Positions 54,099 to 63,302 of a DNA stretch of 64,000 nt are shown here, piece by piece (position 1 is the first letter of the stretch; every line of letters starts with the position of its first letter). Source of the stretch: an uncultured Aquimarina sp. (GTDB lineage: Bacteria; Bacteroidota; Bacteroidia; Flavobacteriales; Flavobacteriaceae); NCBI GenBank assembly GCA_947498705.1, contig CANMLW010000001.1:1178001-1242000 (forward strand), read 5' to 3'. A program made the translations under genes and the position numbers. Under the pieces are notes generated by a model that had not been told where the DNA came from, did no database searches, and saw only the letters and a program-made list of their open reading frames with translations.

Positions 54099-54130
54099 AA
54101 GCATTCTGGTCATTACGGAATGCTTTTTAT
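54099..54130 (+). terminator. Terminator after the dodecin gene
   Basis: AAGCATTC at 54099-54106 pairs with GAATGCTT at 54118-54125 around an 11-base loop, followed by TTTAT. It overlaps an in-frame ATG at 54120, which argues against that ATG as start of the next gene. Confidence 0.7.
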
Positions 54131-54161
54131 ATTTTTAGAAGATTTTTTTAAAACAATTACT

Positions 54162-56267
54162 GTGAACTATTCCTGGCTTCTTATCATTATTATTATAACT
54201 GTCTCTTGTACCAGTCAAAACAAATCATCAATGAAACACTCTTATACCAACGACTTGATTCATGAAACCAGTCCATATTTATTACAACATGCGCATAATC
54301 CTGTAAATTGGAGACCCTGGGGACAAAAAGCTTTAGATCAAGCAAAAAAAGAAAATAAACTTATTATTGTAAGTATAGGGTACGCGGCATGCCATTGGTG
54401 TCATGTAATGGAGCACGAAAGTTTTGAAGACCCTAAGGTTGCAGAAATAATGAATGCAAATTACATCAATATTAAAGTTGATCGCGAAGAAAGGCCAGAT
54501 ATCGATCAAGTATATATGAGTGCTGTACAATTAATGACAGGTAGTGGTGGTTGGCCTCTTAATATGGTTACCTTACCCGACGGGAGACCAGTTTGGGGAG
54601 GAACTTATTTTCCTAAAGGAGATTGGATAGAAGCTTTAAACCAAATTTCAGATTTATATAAAAATCAACCTGAAAAACTTGTTGAATATGCTGATAAATT
54701 AGCTCTGGGGATAAAAGAAGTTGATTTAATTGAAAAAAACACTAATGCAATCAATTTTAACCTGGACTTTATAGACAGTGCTGTTAAACAATGGAGTAAT
54801 CACTTTGACCATCAAAAAGGAGGGACTACCAGAGTCCCAAAGTTTATGATGCCAAGCAATTATAATTTCTTACTAAGATATGCACACCAAAACAATGACA
54901 AAGAATTACTTGATTTTGTAAAAACCACCTTAACAAAAATTTCTTTTGGAGGTATCTATGATCATATAGGTGGAGGATTCTCCAGATATGCTACCGATGG
55001 AAAATGGCATGTCCCTCACTTCGAAAAAATGCTATATGACAATGCGCAATTGGTTAGTTTATATGCCGATGCATATTTGGCTACGGGAGACACTTGGTAT
55101 AAAGAAGTAGTCTATGAAACCCTTAATTTTGTTACTACAGAACTTACCAATAAAGAAGGAGCTTTCTATTCTTCATTAGATGCTGATAGCAAAACACCTC
55201 AAGGTGAATTAGAAGAAGGTGCATTTTATGTATGGACTAAAGAAGAGTTAAAAAAAATACTGGCAAATGATTATGATTTATTTAAAGAATACTATAACAT
55301 AAACTCTTTTGGTTTATGGGAAAAAGGAAATTATGTGCTAATAAAAAGTAAAAGCAACAAAGAGTTTGCTATAGATCATTCGATAGGAGCTGTAGAACTT
55401 TCTGAAAAAATTACGAAATGGAAAAAAATACTACTTACCGAGCGAAATAAAAGACCCAAACCCAGGTTAGATGACAAAACATTAACATCATGGAATGCAT
55501 TAATGCTAAAAGGGTATGTAGATGCTTATCGAGTCTTTGGAGATGAGAAATTTCTTAATGCTGCTATAAAAAATGCAACCTTCATAAAAAACACACAGTT
55601 AAAAGAAGATTATTCTTTATTTCACAACTATAAAGATGGTAAAAGTACAATTAACGGATATCTAGAAGATTATGCATTAGTTACCGAGGCATTTATCGCA
55701 TTGTATCAAAATACATTTGACCAGCAATGGTTAGACATTTCAAAACAACTTACAGAGTATACTTTACTTCATTTCTTTGATAAAAATAAAAACGTATTTT
55801 ATTTTACTTCAGACCAAGATCCCGACCTTATTACCCGAACCGTAGAATATCAAGATAATGTAATTCCTGCTTCTAATTCTATTATGGCCAAGAACTTGTT
55901 TTTATTATCTCATTATTTTGATCGTTCTGACTATCTAGAAATAAGTAAAAACATGCTTCATACCATTCAGCCACAAATTGAGCAATATGCCTCTGGATAT
56001 TCTAATTGGTTAGAACTCATGCTTAATTTTACATTTGACTTTTATGAGTTCGTTGTAGTTGGTCCTGACATGCGCACAAAGATAGAGGAAGTAAATAAGC
56101 TCTATATTCCAAATAAGCTTATTGCAGGTAGTACGTTTGACTCAGATACCCCTCTTATTAAAAATAGATTTGTCTCTAACAAAACACTTATCTACGTATG
56201 TCAAAACAGTACTTGCAAATACCCTGTAGAAAACACAACAGAAGCCGTGAAACTGATTATAAACTAA
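54162..56267 (+). CDS. Thioredoxin-domain DUF255 (YyaL/SPATA20-like) lipoprotein
   Basis: From the GTG at 54162 the protein has 701 residues. The open frame extends to an ATG at 54120, but that lies in the preceding terminator. The N-terminus [16 protein letters not shown] looks like a lipoprotein signal with a lipobox cysteine. Then the DUF255 thioredoxin-like domain begins with [17 protein letters not shown], and CHWCHVM supplies the CxxC redox pair, followed by [16 protein letters not shown]. The large C-terminal part is an (alpha/alpha)6 barrel typical of N-acyl-glucosamine epimerase folds ([16 protein letters not shown]). The catalytic role is not firmly known. Most relatives are cytoplasmic, so the lipoprotein signal is notable. 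Confidence 0.88.
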   Translation: MNYSWLLIIIIITVSCTSQNKSSMKHSYTNDLIHETSPYLLQHAHNPVNWRPWGQKALDQAKKENKLIIVSIGYAACHWCHVMEHESFEDPKVAEIMNANYINIKVDREERPDIDQVYMSAVQLMTGSGGWPLNMVTLPDGRPVWGGTYFPKGDWIEALNQISDLYKNQPEKLVEYADKLALGIKEVDLIEKNTNAINFNLDFIDSAVKQWSNHFDHQKGGTTRVPKFMMPSNYNFLLRYAHQNNDKELLDFVKTTLTKISFGGIYDHIGGGFSRYATDGKWHVPHFEKMLYDNAQLVSLYADAYLATGDTWYKEVVYETLNFVTTELTNKEGAFYSSLDADSKTPQGELEEGAFYVWTKEELKKILANDYDLFKEYYNINSFGLWEKGNYVLIKSKSNKEFAIDHSIGAVELSEKITKWKKILLTERNKRPKPRLDDKTLTSWNALMLKGYVDAYRVFGDEKFLNAAIKNATFIKNTQLKEDYSLFHNYKDGKSTINGYLEDYALVTEAFIALYQNTFDQQWLDISKQLTEYTLLHFFDKNKNVFYFTSDQDPDLITRTVEYQDNVIPASNSIMAKNLFLLSHYFDRSDYLEISKNMLHTIQPQIEQYASGYSNWLELMLNFTFDFYEFVVVGPDMRTKIEEVNKLYIPNKLIAGSTFDSDTPLIKNRFVSNKTLIYVCQNSTCKYPVENTTEAVKLIIN

Positions 56268-56592
56268 AATCATGCTATATTAAAAAACAAGAGTATTTAC
56301 TCTTCAACAATATACATGGTAAATTTTATTTATTCTGATATAAAAACAGAGCAAAAAAAACCACTCACAACCAATTAAATTTCAGACAAATACACAAAAA
56401 AGCATGTTAATTTTACGGTTTTAACGTAAAAAAAGTATGTGAATAATTTGTTAAAACATCTATTTTAATCCTAATAATTCATAAAACAAAAAAAAATATT
56501 GAAATATTCTCAAAAATACAATCAAAAAAGCAAATGAATTTGCAAACAATTCAAACTTTCGGTAAATTTATCATAATTCAACCCTTAAGCTT
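56268..56592. other. Intergenic region upstream of the first secreted paralogue
   Basis: About 325 bases, highly AT-rich, without a gene. It contains a dyad TTTTACG-N7-CGTAAAA at 56411-56431. A possible promoter lies near 56560-56570 (GGTAAATTTATC), but the -7 match is partial. Confidence 0.4.
56411..56431. promoter_or_regulatory. Dyad TTTTACG-N7-CGTAAAA
   Basis: A 7-bp inverted repeat with a seven-base spacer, 161 bases upstream of the secreted protein at 56593. It closely resembles the dyad at 20281-20304 upstream of module protein A2. Confidence 0.35.
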
Positions 56593-57291
56593 ATGAAAAT
56601 TTTTACTATAATTTTATACATATCTGTATCTTCAACATTGTTTGCTCAATTACCTAAAAGTTTAGTTACACCTCTTAGTAAAACTTCTGATTTTTCCAAT
56701 TATAAAGGTTCTATCTATATGAACTATAACTATGAGGAATCTACCGTTATCCATGAAAAATCAAGAACATATGATGCCGAACTTAAATATAATATACACA
56801 CTGATGCAATAGAATTTAACAGTGAGGGCCAAGTTTATGAAATTAAAAAAAATGTAACCACTCACGTAAGGATAGATGACAGTTACTTATATTACTGTAA
56901 TTTTGAAGATAGATACGGTACTTCTAGAAATGGTTATTATATATTAGTAGAATTGACAGATCGTTATCGTATCTACAAAAGGTTAACTACGAAAATAATC
57001 AAACCTCAAGAAAGAACCGCTACATCTGTAGAAGTCCCTGGTATGATAAAAATTAATACTAAGTACTACATAGAAGAAGACCAAGTAATCATGGAATTAC
57101 CTAAGAATAAAAAAAGTATGCTTGCTCTTTTTAGTGATAAAGAAGATGAGTTAAAAAAATATCTCAAAAAAGAAAAAATTAGGTTAAGTAAAGAAGAAGA
57201 TTTAATACGTTTGGTCGCCAGATATAACGCGCTTAAAAGTTCTGACTCTTTATCCTCTAAAAGTCTTTTAAGTAACTCAGGAAACTTATAG
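56593..57291 (+). CDS. Secreted protein of unknown function, copy 1
   Basis: The 232-residue protein has a signal peptide (about 1-19, ending in TLFAQ). The mature part has a beta-rich core (YNYEESTVIHEKSRTYDAELKYNI), an aromatic run DSYLYYCNFEDRYGTSRNGYYILVELT with a single cysteine, and a lysine-rich C-terminal helix (SDKEDELKKYLKKEKIRLSKEEDLIRLVARYNALKS). It is paralogous to the gene at 57776 over its full length. I do not recognise the family. It is probably periplasmic or anchored outside. A perfect 30-bp inverted repeat lies directly after the stop codon. Confidence 0.75.
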   Translation: MKIFTIILYISVSSTLFAQLPKSLVTPLSKTSDFSNYKGSIYMNYNYEESTVIHEKSRTYDAELKYNIHTDAIEFNSEGQVYEIKKNVTTHVRIDDSYLYYCNFEDRYGTSRNGYYILVELTDRYRIYKRLTTKIIKPQERTATSVEVPGMIKINTKYYIEEDQVIMELPKNKKSMLALFSDKEDELKKYLKKEKIRLSKEEDLIRLVARYNALKSSDSLSSKSLLSNSGNL

Positions 57292-57296
57292 ATTCT

Positions 57297-57366
57297 TATA
57301 AAAATATACTATAAAACCTCAAATTCGTTGATCAAGGAATTTGAGGTTTTATAGTATATTTTTATA
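57297..57366 (+). terminator. Perfect 30-bp inverted repeat after the first secreted paralogue
   Basis: The 30 bases at 57297-57326 are the exact reverse complement of those at 57337-57366, with a 10-base loop that itself contains the palindrome TTGATCAA. It begins six bases after the stop codon. The stem contains the CCTCAAATTC/GAATTTGAGG core and a run of T near its end, so it can act as a terminator, but the length and perfection are far above the other terminators here. A mobile-element or RNase III target role is possible. Confidence 0.75.
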
Positions 57367-57775
57367 GCAATGAATTAAAAAGCAACATCAATAAATTTAG
57401 AATATAATAGGATAGTATTTTTTATACTAGTATTAAGAGAGGTATTCATATTTTTTGCGACTAATACCCAAAAAAAGAATATTTACATAGAAAATACTTA
57501 GCTAATAAAAAGGTGAAACAACACAAAAGTGTAAACATTATACATACTCCTCTTAAAATCAGAATAAAAGGAAATTCTCATTGGTATACCGAATAAAATA
57601 CATGGTTAAACAGTAATTAATTTATGTATATGCCATACATAAATTACCTGTTTACAATGAACTTTTTTCGTTCTTTGCAAGAAAATACATTACTCACAGT
57701 AATCTCAATTGACTTTGAAATTGTTTGCGCAAAATCATGTTTTTATTCAATTTATTTAAATCTAAATGCTTCTAT
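57367..57775. other. Intergenic region between the two secreted paralogues
   Basis: About 410 AT-rich bases without a gene. It contains an imperfect inverted repeat at 57605-57655, with an 11-bp perfect core AATTTATGTAT/ATACATAAATT at 57619-57645. A promoter for the second paralogue is expected near its end but is not clear by eye. Confidence 0.4.
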
Positions 57776-58486
57776 ATGAAAAAACTTTTACTTATTTTAT
57801 TCTTGACTATATCGTCTACACTTTTTGCTCAATTACCAAAAAGTTTACTTGTACCTGTTACTAAGGTCACAGAATTTGATGATTATAAAGGATCCATTTA
57901 TTCTAAAATAAACTATAAAGAGTCTAGTGTAATAGATGAACAATCTGGAACGTACACGGCAAAACTTAAATACAATATTTATAATGATGCCTTAGAACAT
58001 AGTTCTGATTCTGAAACATTTGAAATTACAAAACAGACTACGGTTCATGCCAGAATTAATGACAGTTATTTTTACTATTGCAATTTTAAGGATCAATATG
58101 GCACTCCTAGAAACGGGTACTATATTTTAGTAGAACTAACACATAAATATAGCATTTATAAAAAACTAACTCTTGAAATTAATCATCCTCAGGAAAAATC
58201 TACCATAAGTGCTAGTAGTGTGCCACCAAAACCAGGAAGCCTAAAGGTAATCACCACCTATTATCTTGAGGAAGCTGGTGTGATTGTTGAGTTACCTAAA
58301 AACAAAAAGAACATGCTTGCTACTTTTAGTGACAAAGAAATTGAGCTAAAGAAGTACCTTAAGAAAGAGAAAATTCGTTTTGGTAAAGAAGAAGATCTTA
58401 TTAGGTTTGTGGCAAGATATAATGCCCTAAAAAGCTCTGATTCGATTCCGGCAAGTCTTTTAGGAAACATCCTAAGTAGAAATTAG
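57776..58486 (+). CDS. Secreted protein of unknown function, copy 2
   Basis: The ATG at 57776 gives 236 residues and the signal peptide MKKLLLILFLTISSTLFAQ; the frame is open to 57725, but that longer start would put a polar stretch before the signal. It shares with the protein at 56593 the post-signal LPKSL, DDYKGSIY, YNIYNDA and DSYFYYCNF blocks, NGYYILVELT, and the C-terminal LKKYLKKEKIR and KEEDLIRFVARYNALKSSDS. An insert in the middle (SASSVPPKPG) is the main difference. This is a tandem duplication with divergence. Function is unknown. A terminator follows and is shared with tsaB on the other strand. Confidence 0.75.
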   Translation: MKKLLLILFLTISSTLFAQLPKSLLVPVTKVTEFDDYKGSIYSKINYKESSVIDEQSGTYTAKLKYNIYNDALEHSSDSETFEITKQTTVHARINDSYFYYCNFKDQYGTPRNGYYILVELTHKYSIYKKLTLEINHPQEKSTISASSVPPKPGSLKVITTYYLEEAGVIVELPKNKKNMLATFSDKEIELKKYLKKEKIRFGKEEDLIRFVARYNALKSSDSIPASLLGNILSRN

Positions 58487-58513
58487 AAAAACTTAGTTTT
58501 TTATACCATATAG

Positions 58514-58550
58514 AAAATGCCTTCTGTATATTACAGAAGGCATTTTATTA
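58514..58550 (+). terminator. Bidirectional terminator between the secreted paralogue and tsaB
   Basis: AAAATGCCTTCTGTA at 58514-58528 pairs without mismatch with TACAGAAGGCATTTT at 58532-58546 around a three-base loop. T follows on the plus strand and a weaker T-rich stretch on the minus strand, so it can serve both genes. Confidence 0.88.
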
Positions 58551-58577
58551 TTTGAAATATTTTTTACCAAAAAAACT

Positions 58578-59240
58578 TTATCCTGCAACAAAATCCTTTA
58601 AATAATAAGGTTCAAAATACCCGACATCCTCAAATTCTTCTTTTAAAAATTTAGTATATGAAGGCAAAGCCATTTCATTTGCAGAAGGTAATTTATCTAA
58701 AATAAAAGTTGCGTTTTTTTCATTAGATATTTCAGAAAACTTTGCTACTCCATTACCTATAAAATATACCTTTTTTTCATCTAGAAACTCTTTAAACGAC
58801 GTCTCAGTTAAAATCTCGGCTTTTGTTTCTCTAACCTGTTCTCCAGCATCCGAAAAAACCGCGGCGTACACTTCCATTCTTCTCGCGTCTATCATGGGCA
58901 CAATATATGCATCTTTTTTATCTGAAACTTGTAGAGATAACACTTGTAAGGTTGGCACAGAAAGCAAAGGGATATCCAATGCATAACATAACCCCTTGGC
59001 CGCAGAAACTCCTATTCTTAAACCTGTATAAGATCCAGGCCCTTTACTAACAGAAATAGCTTCCAAATCTTTATAAGATATGGCTGCATCACTAATCACA
59101 GTATCAATAAAATTATGTAATCGTTCTGCATGAGAATAGGAAGCACTATAATCTTCTTTTAAAACAATTACTTCTTTATTTTTTACTAAAGCAACAGAAC
59201 AATTTGTAGTTGACGTTTCTATACAAAGAATATAGGACAT
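58578..59240 (-). CDS. tsaB: tRNA threonylcarbamoyladenosine biosynthesis protein TsaB
   Basis: The 220-residue protein has the ASKHA-type ATPase opening ILCIETSTTNCSVALV and the conserved SKGPGSYTGLRIG at about 68-80, and ends in YYLKDFV. It is a non-catalytic partner of TsaD in the complex that makes the t6A modification at tRNA position 37. It has an excellent -7 promoter box upstream, so it is probably read alone, although the efflux operon precedes it on the same strand with a 77-base gap. Confidence 0.95.
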   Translation of the reverse strand: MSYILCIETSTTNCSVALVKNKEVIVLKEDYSASYSHAERLHNFIDTVISDAAISYKDLEAISVSKGPGSYTGLRIGVSAAKGLCYALDIPLLSVPTLQVLSLQVSDKKDAYIVPMIDARRMEVYAAVFSDAGEQVRETKAEILTETSFKEFLDEKKVYFIGNGVAKFSEISNEKNATFILDKLPSANEMALPSYTKFLKEEFEDVGYFEPYYLKDFVAG

Positions 59241-59255
59241 GTATTAAAATTTGCG

Positions 59256-59263
59256 CAAAGGTA
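59256..59263 (-). promoter_or_regulatory. -7 promoter box of tsaB
   Basis: On the minus strand TACCTTTG is an exact TAnnTTTG match, 15 bases before the tsaB start codon. No convincing -33 box is seen. Confidence 0.6.
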
Positions 59264-59317
59264 GCTTTTATATTACAATCTTTTTAACACCATCAAATAG
59301 AATTACAAATAATTATA

Positions 59318-60769
59318 TTACAACTTAATATCGGCAATCTTTAAGCCGAAATACAATTCTAAAACCTTCAGTTTAAAAATATAATCAAATTTATTTTGTA
59401 CTTCTTTACTCTGTGCATCTTCTAATCTAAATTTTGATTGGCTAAAATCAAAGGCGTTCGTTAACCCAACATCATAACGGTCTTTTGCGTATTCATAAGC
59501 TCGTTCTTGTGCTTTTACAGAAACTAAAGAAGCCTCATAAGCTTCTGCAGCTCCTCTTGCATCTAGATAAGCTTGATATACATTACTATCTAAATCCAGC
59601 TCTGTTTGTTCTAACTGAAAAGCAGTTCTCTTAACATTTATCTTATTTCTTTTCACCGCATTTCTGGCCGAAAATCCATTAAATATCGGAACTTGCAAAG
59701 ATAACCCATAAGAAATCCCATCATTGGTATACAACTGGTCCACAAAAGGAGCTGGATCCTGCTCCAAGAATAGAACATTTGGGATTTGCCGAATAACATT
59801 CTGCCCTGTACCTTCTACACTACCGATACTTTCTGTTAAAACCGGGTTATTCTGATCTACAGTCTGCGCAAATCCTTTGGCTCCTGATTCTCTAGTATTA
59901 TAACTAAAAGATCCGCTTAGTGTTGGATAATAAGCACCTCTGGCGATCTCCAGATCTTTTTCGGCAATCAGTTTATTCTGCTCTGCGATCTGCACTTCGT
60001 ATCTAGATTCTCTTGCTTTTGCTATTACCTGATCTATAGGTCTATTAAGGATTTCTGATCCTGGAACCAGATAATCTTTTTCTGCAATATCAAAACTCTC
60101 ATAATTTTTAATCAGTAACCTTTGCGCTAACCCTATCAATGCTATTTGCACTGCATTTTCGGCCTGTACAATTCTTGTTAATTCATCGGCAGAGGTTGCT
60201 TCAATTTCTAAAAGATCTCCTTGAGGCAACACTCCTGCATCTACAAGGTCTTTTGTTCTTTGTAGCTGCGCTAACGTAATTTCGTGTTGCTTTTCTATTA
60301 CTTTTAGAGATTCTTTGTTTAACAATACCTGCAAGTAACTATTAGTAACAAATAGTGCTATATCATCCTTGGATTTTCCTAAGTTATATTGATTCAATAA
60401 TCTATTTAATCTTGCTCTTTGAAATTGCTTTATATTTCTTAAACCTCCAAATAATGTAACATTAGCACTTACACTATAATTAGAACTTCTAAATGTTTGT
60501 GTTTTGTTTTCATTGGTAATAGGGTCTGTTGACAAACCTGAGCTCCAAAAATTGGATGCAGATGCGTTTAGAGTTGGTAAAAAATTACCAATTGCATCTA
60601 ACCTATCTATTCCTGAGGACTCTACATCTAATGCCGATTGTTTTATAGAAATATTATTCTCCAGAGCATGTGTTACACACTCTCTAAGTGTCCATTTCTT
60701 TTCTTGAGCCTGCACCCCCAATGACAATCCAAAAAACAATGCCAAAATAGCTACAAAACTTATTTTCAT
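59318..60769 (-). CDS. TolC-family outer-membrane efflux channel
   Basis: The start at 60769 gives 483 residues and the signal peptide MKISFVAILALFFGLSLGVQA; the longer frame start at 60835 lacks one. The mature protein opens with WTLRECVTHALENNISIKQS, the usual TolC-type opening, and contains two repeats of long helical hairpins with FLPTLNASAS and YYPTLSGSFSYN and the second SLQVPIFNGFSARN. It forms a trimeric channel for the adaptor encoded 45 bases upstream. It is the last gene of a minus-strand efflux operon with the two permeases. Confidence 0.93.
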   Translation of the reverse strand: MKISFVAILALFFGLSLGVQAQEKKWTLRECVTHALENNISIKQSALDVESSGIDRLDAIGNFLPTLNASASNFWSSGLSTDPITNENKTQTFRSSNYSVSANVTLFGGLRNIKQFQRARLNRLLNQYNLGKSKDDIALFVTNSYLQVLLNKESLKVIEKQHEITLAQLQRTKDLVDAGVLPQGDLLEIEATSADELTRIVQAENAVQIALIGLAQRLLIKNYESFDIAEKDYLVPGSEILNRPIDQVIAKARESRYEVQIAEQNKLIAEKDLEIARGAYYPTLSGSFSYNTRESGAKGFAQTVDQNNPVLTESIGSVEGTGQNVIRQIPNVLFLEQDPAPFVDQLYTNDGISYGLSLQVPIFNGFSARNAVKRNKINVKRTAFQLEQTELDLDSNVYQAYLDARGAAEAYEASLVSVKAQERAYEYAKDRYDVGLTNAFDFSQSKFRLEDAQSKEVQNKFDYIFKLKVLELYFGLKIADIKL

Positions 60770-60880
60770 AAATCTAAAATTTAAAGCTTCTTTTTCTGAA
60801 GAGGAAAAACTCTCTACCTTCTTTACTAATTTCATACTCCCAAATATATAATGTGATCTGCTTTATAATAACCGTACTAA

Positions 60881-62011
60881 TTACTCCTCTTCCTCGTTTT
60901 CCTCTTCTTTACTTTTCTTTTTAACAGGTTCTGTCTTATTCCATACCTTAATTTCATCTTGCTCTGTTATACCCGATACAATTTCTACGTTGATACCGTC
61001 TGACAATCCTATTTTAATATCCTTTTTTTCGAATTTTTGATCTCCGGTTTTAATTTCTACATAGGGTTGTTCGGTTTCTTTATCAAATTGCAACAAAGCT
61101 TCTTTAATTACCAGAATACTATCCTTTTTTTCTAAAACTATAGAAGCATTTGCGCTATATCCTGCTCTTACAAAAAAGTCCTTATCCAAATACACATCTC
61201 CTTCAATTTTAAACTGTACCGCTCCTTGCTCTTCATTTCCTTTTGGAGCTATAAACTTTAGCTTTGCGTCAAACTCTTTGCCTTGTATTGCTCCCAGACT
61301 AACTGCTAATGGCATTCCTACTTTAAGTTTCCCTACTTCAGATTCATCGACCTTTCCTTCAAAGATCATTTTATTGAGATCTGCTATAGTAGCTACTGTA
61401 GTACCATCATTAAAATTATTACTTTGTATTACCTGATCTCCTTCTTCTACTGGTATCTCTAAAACAGTTCCCGAAACAGAGGCTCTAATATTTGTTATCG
61501 CCTGTGCTCCTCCTGTAGAACCTTGTCTAATAATTTGTAAATCATTAAGGGCATTTTTAACCTCTTGTTGCCCCTGATCATAAGCTAGTTTCACCGTCTG
61601 AAAATCTTTGGTAGAGATCACTCCCTTATCAAAAAGAGCCTTGTTACGATCATAATCTTGTTCTGCATTTGCAAGGCTTATTTTTGCATTTTGAACACGA
61701 CCTCTTGCACTATTTAAAGATTGTTCATTAGGAACCACTTTTACCTTGGCAATCAAATCTCCTGTCTTTATATCGTCTCCTTCTTCTACATAAATTTTTT
61801 CAATTATTCCAGAAACCTGGGGTTTTACTTCTACTTCTTCTTCGGGAACTACTTTTCCTGTAGCTACCGTTTTATCTTCGATAGAAGCAATAAATGCTTT
61901 TTCTGTTTTATAAGTTACCGGAGACTTACTATTAGATTTTATAAAATATCCAGCTGCAAATAATCCTCCTAGAATTAGAAAAGCTATAAAAAGGTATTTT
62001 AAAATTTTCAT
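60881..62011 (-). CDS. HlyD/MacA-type efflux periplasmic adaptor
   Basis: The 376-residue protein has an N-terminal membrane helix (about 5-25) and a lipoyl-like domain with VEVKPQVSGIIEKIYVEEGDDIKTGDLIAKV at about 61-91, a coiled-coil hairpin at about 100-170, the second lipoyl half (VSGTVLEIPVEEGDQV), and a beta-barrel part (FEGKVDESEVGKLKVGM). The C-terminal tail is acidic and basic low-complexity (KKKSKEEENEEEE). It links the MacB-type permeases of the inner membrane to the TolC channel. The gene starts 24 bases after the permease gene and ends 45 bases before the TolC gene start region. Confidence 0.94.
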   Translation of the reverse strand: MKILKYLFIAFLILGGLFAAGYFIKSNSKSPVTYKTEKAFIASIEDKTVATGKVVPEEEVEVKPQVSGIIEKIYVEEGDDIKTGDLIAKVKVVPNEQSLNSARGRVQNAKISLANAEQDYDRNKALFDKGVISTKDFQTVKLAYDQGQQEVKNALNDLQIIRQGSTGGAQAITNIRASVSGTVLEIPVEEGDQVIQSNNFNDGTTVATIADLNKMIFEGKVDESEVGKLKVGMPLAVSLGAIQGKEFDAKLKFIAPKGNEEQGAVQFKIEGDVYLDKDFFVRAGYSANASIVLEKKDSILVIKEALLQFDKETEQPYVEIKTGDQKFEKKDIKIGLSDGINVEIVSGITEQDEIKVWNKTEPVKKKSKEEENEEEE

Positions 62012-62035
62012 TTGTTACTATTTATGTTTACTTGG

Positions 62036-63301
62036 TTATTCTTCTCTTAATGCGTCAATTGGTTTAATACTTACGGCTCTCTGGGCTGGAATTAAACCAA
62101 TTAAGGTCCCCAGCACTACCATGATTCCTAAAGCTCCTAAAACAAATGGAATGGGAACTGTTGGATTGGTATACGGAAATGTATCTTGATTTGCCGTCAT
62201 TACATTGATAATAGCGAGTACTCCTGCTCCACAGATAATTCCTATAATCCCAGCAATAATTGTTAAAAAAACTGATTCCAAAATTATTTGCCCTCTTACT
62301 TCTGATGGGGTAGCACCTAATGCCCGACGTACTCCTAGTTCTTTTGTTCGTTCTTTTACTGATATCAGAAGAATATTACCAATAGCAATTACTCCTGCCA
62401 GGATAGTAGCGATACCAACTATCAATGATAAAAAGTTCAAACCATTCGAGAATCCCATAATTTTACCAAAAGCTTCTCCCAAATTAAAAGAACCAAAAGC
62501 TCTTTCATCATCTGGATGTACCTGATGAATTCTTTTTAAAGAGCTTTTAATATTATCCTCGAGAGCAATAATATCGGCATCGTCGTACGCAGCTATTGCA
62601 AACCATGAAACATTATCAGCCATATTATAAGTTCTTCTAAAAGTTGAAAAAGGAATGAAGATAGAATCATCTTGTTCAAAACCACCATCTCCCTCTAATT
62701 TATATACTCCTACTATCTGAAAATAGATATTGCTTAATTTGATAAACTGTCCAACAGGATTCTCATCTTTTTCGAATAATTCTTTACGCACGCGTTCTCC
62801 AATCACACAGACCTTACGCTCTTTTTCTACATCAGAATCGTTCAAAAACCGACCTTTATCGAATATTTTCTTTTTTGCAATTTTATCGATCACAGGATAG
62901 TCTCCAAATACCTTATAGCTTCCTGTTTTTAATTCTCTTACTACGTTTACTGGTTCATCACCAAAAACACCTTTTACATTTCTAGGAGCAATAAATTGAA
63001 TATCAGGGTGTAAATTTTCTAATGCTTCTGCATCTCCCAGTTTTAATTGAATACTTCTTCCTATTTTATAACCTTCATGAGGAATACTGGTTCTTTGAGC
63101 CCAAACAAACATACTATTCTGAGCAATATCTTTGAACTCTTTTTCGAATCCATTATCCATCCCTTTGGCAGCTCCAGATAGTGCTATATAAACAAAAATC
63201 CCCCAAAGTACCCCAATAACGGTGATCACAGTTCTAAGTTTATTCTTACTTATAGAACCATAAATTTCTTGCCACGTATCTTTATCAAAAATAAACCTCA
63301 T
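62036..63301 (-). CDS. MacB-type ABC transporter permease
   Basis: The 421-residue protein has the MacB architecture: membrane helix one at about 20-42 (LRTVITVIGVLWGIFVYIAL), a large periplasmic domain to about 270, and three C-terminal helices at about 285-310, 335-365 and 385-408, ending in PIDALREE. The cytoplasmic loop VKERTKELGVRRALGATPSEV is the conserved coupling motif that touches the ATPase. It forms a pair with the permease gene one base upstream. No ATPase gene is in the window; it probably lies right of the edge. Confidence 0.93.
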   Translation of the reverse strand: MRFIFDKDTWQEIYGSISKNKLRTVITVIGVLWGIFVYIALSGAAKGMDNGFEKEFKDIAQNSMFVWAQRTSIPHEGYKIGRSIQLKLGDAEALENLHPDIQFIAPRNVKGVFGDEPVNVVRELKTGSYKVFGDYPVIDKIAKKKIFDKGRFLNDSDVEKERKVCVIGERVRKELFEKDENPVGQFIKLSNIYFQIVGVYKLEGDGGFEQDDSIFIPFSTFRRTYNMADNVSWFAIAAYDDADIIALEDNIKSSLKRIHQVHPDDERAFGSFNLGEAFGKIMGFSNGLNFLSLIVGIATILAGVIAIGNILLISVKERTKELGVRRALGATPSEVRGQIILESVFLTIIAGIIGIICGAGVLAIINVMTANQDTFPYTNPTVPIPFVLGALGIMVVLGTLIGLIPAQRAVSIKPIDALREE

Positions 63302-63302
63302 A

